64,000 bases of DNA from Karstenula rhodostoma CBS 690.94 (Eukaryota > Ascomycota > Dothideomycetes > Pleosporales > Didymosphaeriaceae), in contig MU001499.1 in the NCBI GenBank assembly GCA_010093485.1, positions 806,001-870,000 on the forward strand, read 5' to 3'. A program made the position numbers and the translations under genes. Positions within the stretch are counted from its first letter, which is position 1. Every line of letters begins with the position of its first letter. Shown piece by piece: positions 22,439 to 34,540 of this stretch. The notes below the pieces were generated by a model. That model was not told the origin of the DNA, searched no databases, and saw nothing but the letters and a program-made list of their open reading frames with translations.

Positions 22439-23517
22439 GAGAGGCCCGCTGCGAGGGTGGCGGGCAGGGCACGATGGAGGGCCAATTGGTTGCGGTCGCG
22501 CATCTTGCGCTGGACCTGCGATGGATGTTCATTTGCGATGCTGCTGGGCCAAGCCGCTACGCCGCTTTTGGGTAAGTTAAGACGCGGTGCGCGTTCTTGC
22601 ATGCCGGAAGGTACGTACTTGTTCCTGCTCCTCAGATGGCCTGATGTGGACAGGAAGAGAAGCATCTCGACGCGTTGGACACATACTGCGCCAAAGTCTG
22701 GCCAGGGCCTGCGTCGTCTCCCGTCCGAAAACCCACGATGAGATGAGGATGTGGGCGTGTGGAGGAAGCAAGCTCCAGCTGCATTCGTCGTTTCTATCAC
22801 TGGGTGTCCGCCTACATAATCCTTCGTCTACCCATTTGCAACGCTTCATTTTGTGCCACTATTGGACGGCAGTCGCAGTCCATATTCCTGTCTATTACTT
22901 TACGGGTCAACAGCCAGAAAACCATCACTTGGGGTAACGCACTGGTGACTGCTGCCTGCCTAGGACCATGTTCTCGCATGCATCCACAATTGAGTCATGT
23001 GCGGGCCAGGCGTCGTGGTTGGCGTTCCCAACAAGGGGACCTACGTCATCATGTTATAGCTTCATGAAAAAGTCCTACTTGAAAACGTGCAGCGTCGCCG
23101 TGCAGTAGTGGGTCGTGTAGGCAGTGTGCACAATTAACACAGCAGGTCCAAGCTCCGCGACGCAGACTGACGTACTGGCACTGTTAAAGCACGCCCTGGC
23201 ATGCCTGGGCCGGGTTGAAGTAAGTGCCTGTGCCTGTCCCGCGCTGTTGTTCCAAACACTCAACCCCACCACGCCCATTCACAATAGCAGGCACGCCTTT
23301 CCTTTCCTCCGTTTCCTCTTGCCCCCACAAAAGGCGCCGCTCCCAGGTAAGCCTGCTGCGATCGAGGCACAGTCCGGCATATTTTCTGCCTCGGTGCCAC
23401 CTATTTACTTGACGCCCTATGCCGTCTCCTGCCCATCTCAATACCGCGCCGCTACTCCACCATTCCGCTCACTAACCCGCCGCACAGCGCCTGATCCTCG
23501 ACACGCTTGCGCCGAAC
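22439..23517. other. 1.1-kb divergent intergenic region
   Basis: Between the outward-facing poly(A) polymerase-like and trehalose phosphatase genes. No gene content beyond short overlapping open frames. The last 250 bases are C- and CT-rich; AGGTAAGC at about 23345 could be the donor of a leader intron. Confidence 0.55.
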
Positions 23518-26499
23518 ATGTCCTTTCCTATGCGCCCAGCGCGCGAGGGACCCGAGCCAGTCGACGAACCTTCACATAACGAGCATCCCGCGCTCCAACC
23601 CGCTGTCACCGATGTTCCCGTAACACCCGGTGTGCATTTGTCCGGCCACTCCGCCTATACAAACCCTACAAACAGTCAGCAGGACAGCGCGCTGCCATTC
23701 GATCCAGACACGGCCGCCCCTGGCCCCTCCTGGAGCGCCAATTCCTACTTCACTCCAAGGCAGGAGGATCGAGCGTCTTCACCCACCGAAGCTGCAGCTG
23801 GCGCGACATCTGGAGAGGATTTGTTGCGAAAGCTCAGCGGGGTACAAGACCCCTCCACCGCCTATAAACAAGATCTGGCCGATGTCGACCCTCGCGCCGC
23901 CCATCCTGAGCTAAATCTTAGCGGGCGTCTCATCAGCGCAACCTTCGCTGTGCCGTACAACATTGCCTATGCCCCAGGCCAAGACTTTGATCTGCTGCCC
24001 CGACGTGGCACGTCTGCGCTCTTCGATTCATTCTCCTACCTTGCATCGTCTTCATCTCCCTGGAACCACACCCTTGTTGGGTGGACAGGGGAGATTCGCA
24101 AGAAGACCACCGAGGAAGTCGACGCTGCCCTCCAGCCCTCAGGCAATAAGGCTGCGGCTCCGGTACCAATCGATGGGGCGCCTCCTCCAGCTCCTCCACA
24201 GGAGCAGGGCCTCCGAATCGGCCGCGAAGACCGTGGTCGCCTAGAGAAGCAGCTTGAGTGTGATCGTGGAGGCAAGATCGTCCCCGTTTGGCTGCCTGAC
24301 GAATGGGATGAGAAGAACGATGAGGTGATCCTGAAAGACCAGGGCCGGTGGCGCACCTATGCTGAACACGAGCTTTACACTCTGTGCCATTACAAGCAGA
24401 ACGAGCCTGCAGATGGCAGAGCTGCTCGTAAATCATGGGCCGACTACTACCGCATGAGCAAGCTTTATGCGGACCGTATCCTGGAACTCTACAAACCAGG
24501 CGACATCGTCATTGTTCACGATTTCTACCTATTCCTACTGCCCAGTCTTCTTCGCCAGCGCCTCCCCAACATTTACGTTGGTTTCTTCCTTCATGTACCG
24601 TTCCCCAGCAGCGAGTTCTACCGTTGTCTGAGCCGGAGAAAGGAGATCCTCGAAGGTGTCTTGGGGGCCAACATGGTTGGTTTCCAGTCTTACAGCTACT
24701 CGCGGCACTTTTCGTCGTGCTGCACACGCATCCTTGGCTTCGACTCTTCATCAGCAGGTGTTGATGCATACGGGGCTCACGTTGCCGTAGATGTCTTTCC
24801 CATTGGCATCAACGCAGCCTCCACACAAAAGCAGGCCTTCGAGGACCCGGTCATCGAAGAGAAGATCAAGGCCATCAAGGACATGTATCCGGACAAGAAG
24901 ATCATTATTGGGCGAGACAGGCTGGATGCGGCCCGAGGCGTGCTGCAGAAGCTGCAAGCGTTTGAACTTTTCCTCGAACGGTACCCAGAATGGCGTGGAA
25001 AGGTTGTTCTTGTACAAGTGACAAGTCCCAGTAGCATCCACGCTGACAAGAAAGCCAACGATGACGAAAAGATGATGAACAAACTTTCAGACCTCGTGGC
25101 TAGAATCAACGGTGTCTATGGTTCGCTCAGCTTTACGCCAGTAAGGCACTTCCCTCAATACCTTGAGCGGGAAGAGTACTTTGCTCTACTCCGGCTTGCC
25201 GATGTTGGCTTAATCACCAGTGTGCGAGATGGCATGAACACCACCAGTCTCGAATACGTCATCTCTCAAAAGGATAACTGCGGTCCATTGATCCTATCCG
25301 AATTTTCTGGAACCGCAGGCTCCCTCAGCGGTGCAATTCACATCAATCCTTTCGATTTCAGCGGCGTCGCGGAGGCGATTAACAATGCTCTGACGATGCC
25401 TCTGGAGCAACGTAAAAAGGACTACCAGAAGCTGTACGAGCACGTCATCTCGAACAACGTTCAGGCATGGTGCAACAACTTCTTGAAGAGACTGATGACC
25501 AACCTATCGTCGTTTGATCAGTCGTTTGCAACGCCAGCGCTTGACAGGGCCAAGCTGTTACAACAGTATCGCGACTCCAAGAAGCGACTCTTCATGTTCG
25601 ATTATGATGGTACACTCACTCCTATTGTCAAAGACCCTGGACAGGCGATACCATCGGATCGTGTGACCCGTACGCTTAAGACGCTTGCGGCGGATCCAGC
25701 CAACAGTGTTTGGATCATCAGTGGCAGAGACCAAGCCTTCCTGGACGAGTGGATGGGTCACATAACTGAGCTTGGGCTGAGTGCCGAGCACGGAAGCTTC
25801 ATGCGCCATCCTGCTACAAGTGACTGGGAGAATCTCACCGAGACGACAGACATGAGCTGGCGATCGGAGGCGGCAGAGATCTTCCAGCACTACGCCGACA
25901 AGACCCCAGGTGAGCAGCTCGTTTGCTAGTGGTTCGTACGTCATGTCTAACATTCGGCAGGATCGTTCGTTGAAACTAAGAAGATCGCTCTTACCTGGCA
26001 TTATCGGCTCGCAGATCCAGAATGGGGTGCTTTCCAAGCGCGAGAGTGCCAGAAGCATCTCGAGAACACGATCGGCAAGAAATACGATGTGGAGGTGATG
26101 ACTGGCAAAGCCAACCTTGAGGTCCGCCCACGATTCGTCAACAAAGGCGAGATTGCGAAGAGACTTGTAGAAGAGTATGGCGCAGAGCCCCCCGAGTTCG
26201 TTCTCTGCCTTGGGGATGATTTCACAGACGAAGGTGAGTCTGCTTGTTTGCTTCGATGTGTTGGCATGCTAACCTGTCTAGATATGTTCCGGTCGCTGCG
26301 GCAGTCGGAGCTTGCGAAAGACCATGTTTTCTCCGTCACTGTGGGCGCCAGCTCCAAGCAGACACTGGCAAGCTGGCATCTCCTCGAGCCATCCGACGTC
26401 ATCTCTTGCATCTCCCTGCTTAACGGGTCGGCGGACGCAGGCAACGTCGGTGCGATTGCGGTAGTTGACGGCGGACCCGTGCCTGAAGCTAGGATCTGA
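23518..26499 (+). CDS. TPS2: Trehalose-6-phosphate phosphatase (Tps2 type)
   Basis: Exons 23518-25909, 25961-26233 and 26282-26499; 960 residues. It dephosphorylates trehalose-6-phosphate to trehalose in the cytosol. The first ~130 residues are Pro/Ser-rich and disordered. Residues ~140-650 form a GT20 synthase-like domain (PVWLPDEWDEKNDEV, GFFLHVPFPSSEFYR, DVGLITSVRDGMNTTSLEY). The synthase motif usually reading G.DRLDY.KG is GRDRLDAARG here, typical of the regulatory, inactive GT20 domain of Tps2 proteins. At about residue 694 DYDGTLTPI starts the HAD phosphatase domain; SGRDQAFL, EHGSFMRHP and LCLGDDFTDEDMF are the further HAD motifs. Introns are 51 and 48 nt, phase 1, with GTGAGC/GTGAGT donors. 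Start chosen at the first ATG of the open frame. Confidence 0.93.
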
Positions 26500-27367
26500 G
26501 GACACAGCACCCCGTTGCACTTGCATTTCCCATTTACTAAACCACGAGCATGAACAGAGCATACGCCATCACGTTCGAAGCATCCGTCACGGCGTCTGGG
26601 CGATACCTGGGGTAGAAAAGCACGGGGGCATGGAATCCAAGCGACTCGGGGCCACGGAGGTCAAACACGACTGCGGGGGGAGTTCACCATGGCAGCGACA
26701 TAAGTATAGAATACCCTAACATACACCGTGTTCCGAGGTGGTCGTCGTTCGCGTGCTGTATGATGTGCATTGAGCAAGGTGTGTTTACATGACGTCCAAG
26801 GCTCGGGTGCGGGCCCGTAAGGCGACTTTTCAAATGTCAGGGTGTCCATGCACCCCTGGAGCAAGCGTCTGTGCCCGGAAGCGGCACGTTTTAGTTGCTC
26901 GACCTGGCTAGAGGCTTCCTCGCGTGTGGGAAACTGACTCGAGCGGCGCACATGTTGGAGAAGGGCAGGCTGGGGGGGCCGGTGCAGTAGCAACAGTAGC
27001 GAGGTGTTGGAGCGTTTTGGAGCGTGTAAAAGTGTGATGCGGGTGCATGGCACCTGCCAAATGAGGCTCCTCGGCAGAAGGTTTCAGTCTGGCCATGCGG
27101 CCCGGCAGCTGTCACAGAGGAGGCGCAGGGCCATGGGCGGCGGGTCGGCGAGAGGATCCAGACAAGCGGCGATTCCGACGATTCGAAATGGCTTGCGCGA
27201 GCGAGAAATGGCGTGGTATGCCGGCCATGGGTGAATCCCAACCGTCCAGACCAATCTACCCCTGCTTGAGCCCGCCGCGCGCTGCACGCTCGTCGCTCTC
27301 CAGCCCTTATCCTCTGGACCTCTGCTCGTCCCTGCCCCTCTGCCTTCTCCACACATTCGCTCTCTGC

Positions 27368-27403
<36 letters not shown>

Positions 27404-27592
27404 TGCGTCCGCGTTCCCAGTGTTCTCGCCCTGCCAAGCATAGCTCCGATCGCCTGCACCCGATACCGTCACTGCGTCAGGTCTCCATTTTCCCCGGCTC
27501 CCTGCCATCCGCCCAGTATATACCGCTTGCGCCCGCCCAGCCCGCCCACCGTCGACCTCAATCGCACACCTTCACTTGACAAAACATCCAAG
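26500..27592. other. 1.1-kb intergenic region with a trinucleotide repeat
   Basis: Between the trehalose phosphatase and the small fungal gene. It contains a (TCG)n run of about ten units at 27373-27402. The last 300 bases are CT-rich, as in other fungal promoters here. No gene seen. Confidence 0.6.
27373..27402. repeat. (TCG)n microsatellite, about ten units
   Basis: A pure TCG/CGA trinucleotide run about 200 bp upstream of the 79-aa gene. In an untranslated region it is length-variable by nature; no role is visible. Confidence 0.9.
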
Positions 27593-27891
27593 ATGGGTTT
27601 CTTCGAGAAGCTTCAAGCTAGTACGTCTTGGCACACGCGATCAAACGTCAGACGAGACGCCATGGCTAACGGGCACCAGGACTTGAGCTCTACCGCCTTG
27701 AGCAGCGCTACACCCGCCGCGAGAAACGCACCACCTTCATCAGCGATGCCCAGTACGTCGACGGGGAATACATCAGCGCCTCGTCGCCCACGTCATCCAC
27801 GAGCTCAACCGCTACCGCCAACCGACGCCTTTCCAAGATGCCCTCTGTCCGCATACGGGAGTTTGGCCGCTCTGCGACTGGCCGTTCATAA
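27593..27891 (+). CDS. Small conserved fungal protein, 79 aa
   Basis: Exons 27593-27620 and 27680-27891, joined across a 59-nt phase-1 intron (GTACGT ... GGCTAAC ... CACCAG). The protein starts MGFFEKLQARLELYRLEQRY, then TRREKRTTFISDAQYVDGEY and a Ser/Thr-rich tail ending SATGRS. I recall this Arg/Glu-rich N-terminal block as a recurring feature of short uncharacterised Pezizomycotina proteins; I cannot name a function. The N-terminal ~30 residues fit an amphipathic helix. Without the splice no long frame exists here, so the intron is needed. The in-frame continuity and the exact restoration of 'LQARLELYRLEQ' support the call. Confidence 0.75.
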
Positions 27892-28841
27892 ACAGTTCCT
27901 CGCGTTGAGGACGTGAGGGACCAAGCGCCGCGCGTACGGACGCTTGGATGCGAGGGCGAAAAGCACGTGGGAACGCAAAACGAGCCAATCGAAGAGGCTC
28001 ATAATGTTACACCTACGATATACAACACACGCGTGCGTGCCTGGTACGACACTGCCACATGCACTGCGGAACACAGCATGTGTCTGGAGCCCCAGCGGCA
28101 CAGACACACCATGGACGAAGATACGGGCACCCACCCGACTCGAACAACGACTTTACGGACATACCTTTTCATACCATATCATTCAAAAGAGACTCGTCAC
28201 TCGACACTGCACGGCTTGCGCGGCGTACATTCTTCTATCCGCGGTCCCTATTCTTACATTCCTTCGTCAACCATGTCTTGTTCAACATACAATACCCGTT
28301 TTTTCTTGTGTCATAGTTATGCATACCGAGCATCTGTACGGATGTGTACGGAGGGGCGGAGGAGCGTGCTCCGTTTATAGACGAGGCTTGTAGGAGAGGG
28401 TGCATGTACGAGCGCCAGAGCAGCCATAGCAATTGACATCATGTCTTCAAACTCGGCGTCCTTGAACAGCATTCAATTGTGCCACTTTCATCTCGCTCTT
28501 CACATTCCTGCGTAGAATACGTCAGGACATTTCACAGTGTTACGACCTTCATGGGTCAGTCCTTCCACACATTCCGCATTCATACGCTCCTGCCTCCCCC
28601 CTCTGCCTCGACGTCATTCTCCCGTTCGCAACTGCTACACGCGCGGTCCACGGCTTATAACCCCGCCCGCTCCTTGAATCAAGAAACACCATCATCCCCC
28701 TACGTTGTACCAACACATCACATCCCACTCCCCATTGCTACACCACAGGCGTTTACTTGTTATCGTTACTCTTTCCCCGGCTTGTCTAGTTGTTTTCGGT
28801 GGCACTGAGCCTCTTATTGTTCGTGCGGACAAGCGCGTGTG
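27892..28841. other. Intergenic, 950 bp
   Basis: No recognisable gene or repeat. Open frames at 27944-28393 and 28479-28808 look random. Confidence 0.55.
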
Positions 28842-29692
28842 CATGTCTGGCTGCGGCGGTACTGATTGTGCAACTGCAGGTGGCTACGCATCTGCTGGCC
28901 TTGGTAACGCTCCTGGCGGTGGTCCGACACGTCCAAAGGATCCAGAGCGGTGGCACAAGAGGAAGCAAAAGTTGAAGCACGGCAAGGACTTGACGAAGAC
29001 AAAGATCAGGGTCCTGTTGGTCAAGGCCAGCCTGAGGAAGGTTCCAGCCTGAGCGAAATCACCGGACCGGATGTCGAGCAGAAGAACAAGCGGCAGACGG
29101 ACGTCGACGGCCAGCTCGCAACTCCCAGAGCCGGATTTCAGTCATTGGCCCGGCACCTACGTCGCTCCTGGCACCTTCGTGTCTCCCGTGGACCAGCAGA
29201 CGAAGACGGTTGGGAACCAGGACGCCTGGGAGAGATACAGGGACAGAGTCAAGAAGTTGCAGGCCTTCATGTGCGTTCGTCTGTGCAAGCAGTCGCAAGA
29301 GAAGACGGCATAGTTGCCAGATGGTCAACTTCTATAACGCTGGTGGAGGAAATGGGATCCCATTCCAGCCAACGTACTACAACATCTCGGTTAACGCGCC
29401 GATTTCCGTTTACGCTCCGACTTTCGTCTCGACTCGCACCTCGTGGCTCGATGACGATCGATTCGACCCACCACGTGAGAAGACTACATTGGCATCTTTG
29501 AGAGCTCAGAGACCGGTTCTACACCAACAACGAAACGGCTCGAATCGAAGAGGGCGGTCTTCATCCTACGGCTCAAAGAGGCGATGCACAGGATTTTGCG
29601 GCATCTCAAATCCTAAAAACACTGCGCAATGCCTTCGTGGTCGACGGTGGAGGTCGGAATTGGTTCCGGGCGGAACGGACCGCGCACGGACG
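28842..29692 (+). other. Coding-like pieces spread over three frames (possible broken or intron-rich gene)
   Basis: Successive stretches look coding but change frame. An ATG at 28842 gives MSGCGGTDCATAGGYASAGL; a second frame from about 28935 reads AQEEAKVEARQGLDEDKDQG; a third, 29071-29313, reads [20 protein letters not shown] and [18 protein letters not shown]. After a possible 43-nt intron ending at about 29315 the frame reads [20 protein letters not shown] and then, in another frame from about 29500, [37 protein letters not shown] and [11 protein letters not shown]. Two of the switches cannot be explained by an intron of normal length. A multi-frameshift pseudogene, sequence errors or a real gene with tiny introns are all possible. 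No family recognised. Confidence 0.35.
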
Positions 29693-29743
29693 ACGCGCGC
29701 GAATGTCCGTCTCTCTTTACGTGCAGACGACGAGCTGCATACA

Positions 29744-31701
29744 ATGCTCGCCAGGAGCCCGCGTGGGGCCCTTGTGTTGCTCCAAAAACGTTCCTACATC
29801 TGCCAATCATGCTTGCGCCGTGCGAGAAGGCTGCCATTGGCTCAAAACCAATTTCCCAAGGCGAGGTCTATCCAGACAGCCACCGCACCCCCATCGACCG
29901 ATGATGCGCCCTTTCGGAAGACGCTCAAAGAAGCTGCCAAGAAGAAGAAGAAAGACGAACGCGCTGCTTCGGGGTCTTCACGAAACTCTTCCAAATCTCG
30001 GAACCCTCGATTGGAGAAATGGGAGCTCACAGTCGGCATTGAGATCCACGCCGAGCTCAATACCGCCAGGAAGCTCTTTTCTGCTGCTGCAACGTCTGCC
30101 AATGCCACACCGAACACGCATGTAGCATTGTTCGATACCGCATTCCCTGGAACCCAGCCACACTTCCAGAAGGAAACGCTTCTGCCCGCTTTGCGTGCAG
30201 CTCTGGCTTTGAACTGCGAGATCCAGCACAGGAGCAGCTTCGACCGGAAACACTACTTTTATCAGGATCAACCTTCGGGCTATCAAATAACACAGTACTA
30301 TGGTGCGTCTCCGCAGACTTTCCACGTGGGAGCTGGTGTCTAACATGTCGTAGAACCATTCGCCCAGGATGGTCACATTACCCTCTATCCTCACGACTTC
30401 CCCGCCGGCACCTGCCCCGAAGACGGTCCTGTCACGATCGGTATCAAGCAGGTTCAAATGGAACAAGACACCGCCAAAACCGTGCAACAGCCGCCGTCCA
30501 CCCACCTCCTCGACTTCAATCGTGTGTCGCACCCTCTTATCGAGATCATATCGCTTCCTCAACTTCACAACCCTGTTACCGCGGCGGTATTTGTGCGCAA
30601 GATACAGACAATCCTAAAGGCAGTGAATGCTGTCACGGCTGGTATGGAGATGGGTGGACTGCGCGCTGATGTCAATGTCTCGGTCAAGGAAAAAGACGGA
30701 AATTCCTCGAGTAATATACACTCCTACCATGGCGTTGGGCAATTAGGCCAGCGGACAGAAATCAAGAACTTGGCCAGTGTGAAAGCCATCGAAGACGCCA
30801 TCATTGCAGAACGCGACCGCCAAATCGACCTCCTCGAGAACGGCGGCGTGGTCGAAGGCGAAACACGAGGATGGACACTGGGCAGCAAGACAACGAGGCG
30901 TCTGCGAGGCAAAGAAGGCGAGATTGACTATCGGTACATGCCGGATCCAGACATTGCGCCGGTGTTTATTGGACAAGATCTCGTCGACCACCTGCGACAG
31001 ACACTGCCTGCCCTGTCGGATGAAACAGTCAGCACTCTAGTTGACGGCACTACCTATGGACTGACAGCAAAAGATGCCAATACGCTGATACTTCTCGATG
31101 ACGGCGACAGGCTGGACTTTTACTTCGATGTCGTTGAACACCTGCGAAACATGTTCTCAGAACAACCAGAGGTGCTAGTCCGACTAGGTAAAGTCGCTGG
31201 CAATTGGTGAGTTCAACTTCAAAAGCGACCTGCGTGGTTCGTTTTGGAACGCAACGTCTTGCTGACACTACTCTAATCAGGGTCCTCATGGAGCTGGGAG
31301 CTCTCTTCAAGAACGAAGAGTGGTCCGCGACAAAGGTATCTGCCAACCAACTTGCGACCATTGTCGCCCATCTACTACGCAAGCAGATCACGGGATCCAC
31401 TGCGAAACGACTTCTCCTCATGAAATTCGATGGCGAGGAACGTTCTGTGGAGCAGATCGTATCCGATGAGGACCTGTTTCTACGACCGTTGACGCACGAT
31501 GAGTATCTGAGTCTTGCACAAAGCTTGGTGGAAGAGAAAGCAGACGTGGCGAATGGCATTGTGAAGAAGCAGCAACTTGGCAAGATCAAGTGGTTCGTGG
31601 GGCAGATGATGGCGCGTAGTGCGGAGGGGACGGTGGAGCCTGCTGCCGCCGAAGCTGTGCTCAGGGAAGTATTGCACCTGCCTCCTGTGGAGCAGAAATA
31701 A
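29744..31701 (+). CDS. PET112: Glutamyl-tRNA(Gln) amidotransferase subunit B, mitochondrial
   Basis: Exons 29744-30302, 30354-31206 and 31281-31701; 610 residues. Subunit B of the mitochondrial GatFAB/GatCAB complex, which converts Glu-tRNA(Gln) to Gln-tRNA(Gln). The N-terminus is basic with an [16 protein letters not shown] stretch typical of matrix targeting. The catalytic cradle starts [15 protein letters not shown] and continues with [40 protein letters not shown] and DYRYMPDPD, all GatB signatures. The C-terminal part is the YqeY-like tail ([11 protein letters not shown]). Introns are 51 and 74 nt (GTGCGT, GTGAGT donors). The open frame extends upstream to 29210, but the first ATG in front of a targeting-like sequence is at 29744. 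Confidence 0.94.
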
Positions 31702-31972
31702 AGCACCCTAGAGATGACTCCAATTTTTGACCACGTATCAAAAAGCCCTAAACCAAATTGACCGGTAGACGTGTAGCCAGTAGTAGCAGCCGCTGGTGTA
31801 ATGTGACGACGTCCGTTTGCACTTCTCCGCCGTCGCCCTGAGCTCTCCCCCCAACAAGTCCTAGGTGAACCATGGGTGCAGCGAATTCGTCCGCACACAA
31901 TGCTAATACCTGCACACGACGCAGCTGTCCCGCGTTTCCTCGGCGCTATCGTCTCTACACGCTCAACAATAC
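31702..31972. other. Intergenic, 271 bp
   Basis: 3' flank of the GatB gene and leader of the next gene. Nothing recognisable. Confidence 0.55.
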
Positions 31973-34540
31973 ATGTCTGTCGCCTCGACGCTTTCTTTCC
32001 CCTCCGTCCACCCGCGCCATGCCATGTCGGACAGTCCAGCTCCAACACCAGCTCTTTCCCAGCGCCAGATACAGAGTCACAATCAGAGCCAGAGCCAGAG
32101 CCGTATCCCAATCCAAACCGCGGGCGCCCCCGTTTTCACCGAGCAAGAACTGCACGAACAGCGCCTCCAACTCGAGATCCTACGCCTGATCTCCTCGCAG
32201 AAGCCGAACACGCTGCATATCCGGCAGCGGTACGCGGACGCTATTTGTCCACGGGCACACGCGGATCGTGTAAGGGAGAGGTACGGGGAGTGCAAGGTTG
32301 TGCTGGGGGCCGTGGTGTTGGATTTAGGAATCCACGAGGAGGAAAGGACGTGGGGAAGAGAGAGGCCAAGGGAAGGGGATAGCATGGTGGGTAAGAAACG
32401 GAGTTGTGTTGAGCGGAGGAGGTGGCTTGAGGGGGTGGAGTTGAGGATGAGGCAGACGGGGAGGTATGCGTCTGGGGAGGTTGAGCTTGACGGGATTAGT
32501 GAGGAGGTGCGTGAGATGCCGGCGTTGCGGAGGATGAGTGGAAGAAGGGAGACATTTCAAGAGCTTGAGGTAATAGAAGTCCGCAAGGAAGTGTCCGACG
32601 TGCGCTCTATGGGGGGCAAGCACACTGGCCCATCTACTCGGTCGATAGAACCCTTTACGACGGCTGCAAAGCAAAGCATATCCACGACGAAGGCCGCTGT
32701 TCCGAGTGAGCGGTCGGTGCAAACTCTCTCGGCACCGGAACCGCACGGCGTGCTCAATAGCATGAAGCACGTGGTGTTTGGGACGAAATATCTCAAACGG
32801 GCCATGGCTCTCCGAGGAAGCGGGCAGAAGAAAAGAAAACAAAAGCAAAGAAGCCGCTCCGCTGATGCGAGGGTGCCGTCAAGCTCTACGTCTATCAAGC
32901 CTCGGGGTACGACAAGTGGTCTGCCGAATGAAATCGCGGCTGGGTCTTTTGGTGCACGGCCTTTACTCGAGCAAGAGAAGGTGAGCAAGAGGAGGTGGTG
33001 GTCGACGCCCTTCAGCTCGAAAGCTGCTTCACCTGGTCCTGGGCCTGGTCCTTGGAATAAGAACGCACCATGGGCGTTGGAGCCGGAGCAGCCGAAACCT
33101 CGACTTTTTCCGGACAGTAAGGTCGGCGCCACGAGGCATGAGCTTGGCTGTGCGCCTGGGCCGTCGTCGAAGATGCCGCGCGATGATGCTGAGAAGAGCT
33201 TTGATCTGAATTGCGAGCCTTCGACTGAGCCTTGCCGGTCTACGGCGCAGTCGAAAAGTATCACGGCGCCCCGACCAAGTTTTGAGGAGGCTACGAATAA
33301 GATACCGCGAATAAGATTTGACGAACCTGCGAACGAAGCGCCGCAACCAAATCTTTGGCAACCTACGAACAAGGCGCCACGACCAAGTCTTGAGCAGTCT
33401 ACAACGAAGAAGCCTGCTGTCTCGTTTGCCATCCCTTCACCTCCCAAGACCAAGCCCGCGTTTCCGCCGACCAAGTTCAACACTTTCCCACCTAGCAGAC
33501 TCGCCTTGGCACGCTCTGCGCTACCGAGGACACCTGGATATGGCGTCGCGGAGCCGCTTGCGCCTCAGTTGGAGGGGGTTCTCGGCGATGACGATTCGAG
33601 GCCTGGCTCCAAGTCGCCGCTCAAGCTGGACGATGTACTCGTCGACGAAAAAGCCATCTGGATCCAATGCTCTGAACGCCTTGATCATGTTTCTGAAATC
33701 GCGGCCACGGAGGCGAGGGAGAGAATACGCAGGGCGAGGGCTGCAAATGTTGCACAGAGGGCTGTCCGCCCTTACACAGAGAAAAGCAACGCTGCTGCGC
33801 GGTCGGAGGTGACATTGATGAAAAGAGATACCACACCCGAACCGATGAAGGGCGTGCCCGGCGTGAGGGTGTTTACTACAGAGACAGCGGAGAGGGTTCA
33901 GATAAAGCGTGTAAATGTGGGAGAGGTGGACTGCAGGAGTGTCGCGGCCCAAAGGGAGGTGCCGCCGCGGAAGCAGAATGCGGAAGCCACGACCGCCACA
34001 AGCAAGAAAAAGATGCTGCTTCAGAACCAGAAGCAGCCAAACGAAGACGTAATTATCGCGATACGGGGCCTTGACGAGGCAATTCGCGACCTCAACGCAC
34101 GAGCCGCAGCGCATCCAGAGGCTTCGAGCGTCGCAAAACAAGACGCGTCTACCGCACCTTCCACGAAAAGAGCTCTAAATACACCATGGGAAGCTGCGTG
34201 GCACCATGACCTCCCCGTCCGCCTGCGCGGCGACCGCTCTCAAACGCCGGACACGTGCTCGCGCGCCCCGTCGGTGCCATGCCCACTCTCCGACGCGGTC
34301 GCAGAAGCCGAAGCTCTCGAGCAGCTACACGAGCAAGACGTGCTCGTGGGACTTCGTGAGGTGACGCTGGCGAAGAGGGCAAAGTTGGTGCGTCGGGCGG
34401 ATGGGCAGAGGCGGAGCATGGAGGCGATTGTTGACGAGGGGCCGGCGAGGTTCGACTCTGCGACGGGCATGAACGAAGCTCAGATTCTGGAAGGAGCAAA
34501 GAGAGGGATGGAGGGTGGTGCAGCCCCTGAAGGAAGATAA
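31973..34540 (+). CDS. Uncharacterised 855-aa disordered protein
   Basis: Single open frame without introns. An in-frame ATG at 32024 (MSDSPAP) is an equally good start. Residues ~60-100 (EQELHEQRLQLEILRLISSQ and following) and ~110-170 are predicted helical and charged; the rest is low complexity, rich in Pro, Ser, Lys and Arg. Around residues 425-480 a short unit recurs three or four times: 'P-R-x-x-F/L-x-E/Q-x-T/A-N-E/K-A-P'. Near the C-terminus EALEQLHEQDVLVGLREVTL and LAKRAKLVRR look like a second coiled segment. No known domain is visible. The length of uninterrupted frame and its codon use support a real gene; a plus-strand shadow is unlikely. Confidence 0.75.
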   Translation: MSVASTLSFPSVHPRHAMSDSPAPTPALSQRQIQSHNQSQSQSRIPIQTAGAPVFTEQELHEQRLQLEILRLISSQKPNTLHIRQRYADAICPRAHADRVRERYGECKVVLGAVVLDLGIHEEERTWGRERPREGDSMVGKKRSCVERRRWLEGVELRMRQTGRYASGEVELDGISEEVREMPALRRMSGRRETFQELEVIEVRKEVSDVRSMGGKHTGPSTRSIEPFTTAAKQSISTTKAAVPSERSVQTLSAPEPHGVLNSMKHVVFGTKYLKRAMALRGSGQKKRKQKQRSRSADARVPSSSTSIKPRGTTSGLPNEIAAGSFGARPLLEQEKVSKRRWWSTPFSSKAASPGPGPGPWNKNAPWALEPEQPKPRLFPDSKVGATRHELGCAPGPSSKMPRDDAEKSFDLNCEPSTEPCRSTAQSKSITAPRPSFEEATNKIPRIRFDEPANEAPQPNLWQPTNKAPRPSLEQSTTKKPAVSFAIPSPPKTKPAFPPTKFNTFPPSRLALARSALPRTPGYGVAEPLAPQLEGVLGDDDSRPGSKSPLKLDDVLVDEKAIWIQCSERLDHVSEIAATEARERIRRARAANVAQRAVRPYTEKSNAAARSEVTLMKRDTTPEPMKGVPGVRVFTTETAERVQIKRVNVGEVDCRSVAAQREVPPRKQNAEATTATSKKKMLLQNQKQPNEDVIIAIRGLDEAIRDLNARAAAHPEASSVAKQDASTAPSTKRALNTPWEAAWHHDLPVRLRGDRSQTPDTCSRAPSVPCPLSDAVAEAEALEQLHEQDVLVGLREVTLAKRAKLVRRADGQRRSMEAIVDEGPARFDSATGMNEAQILEGAKRGMEGGAAPEGR

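Noticed and set aside
29210..29743. Upstream extension of the GatB open frame
   Set aside because: The frame is open, but the sequence before 29744 is Arg/Ser-rich and interrupts a targeting-like start at 29744. Part of it may belong to the broken gene upstream.
32557..33483. 308-codon open frame on the minus strand
   Set aside because: Antisense to the 855-aa protein; the plus frame is much longer and has a better composition.
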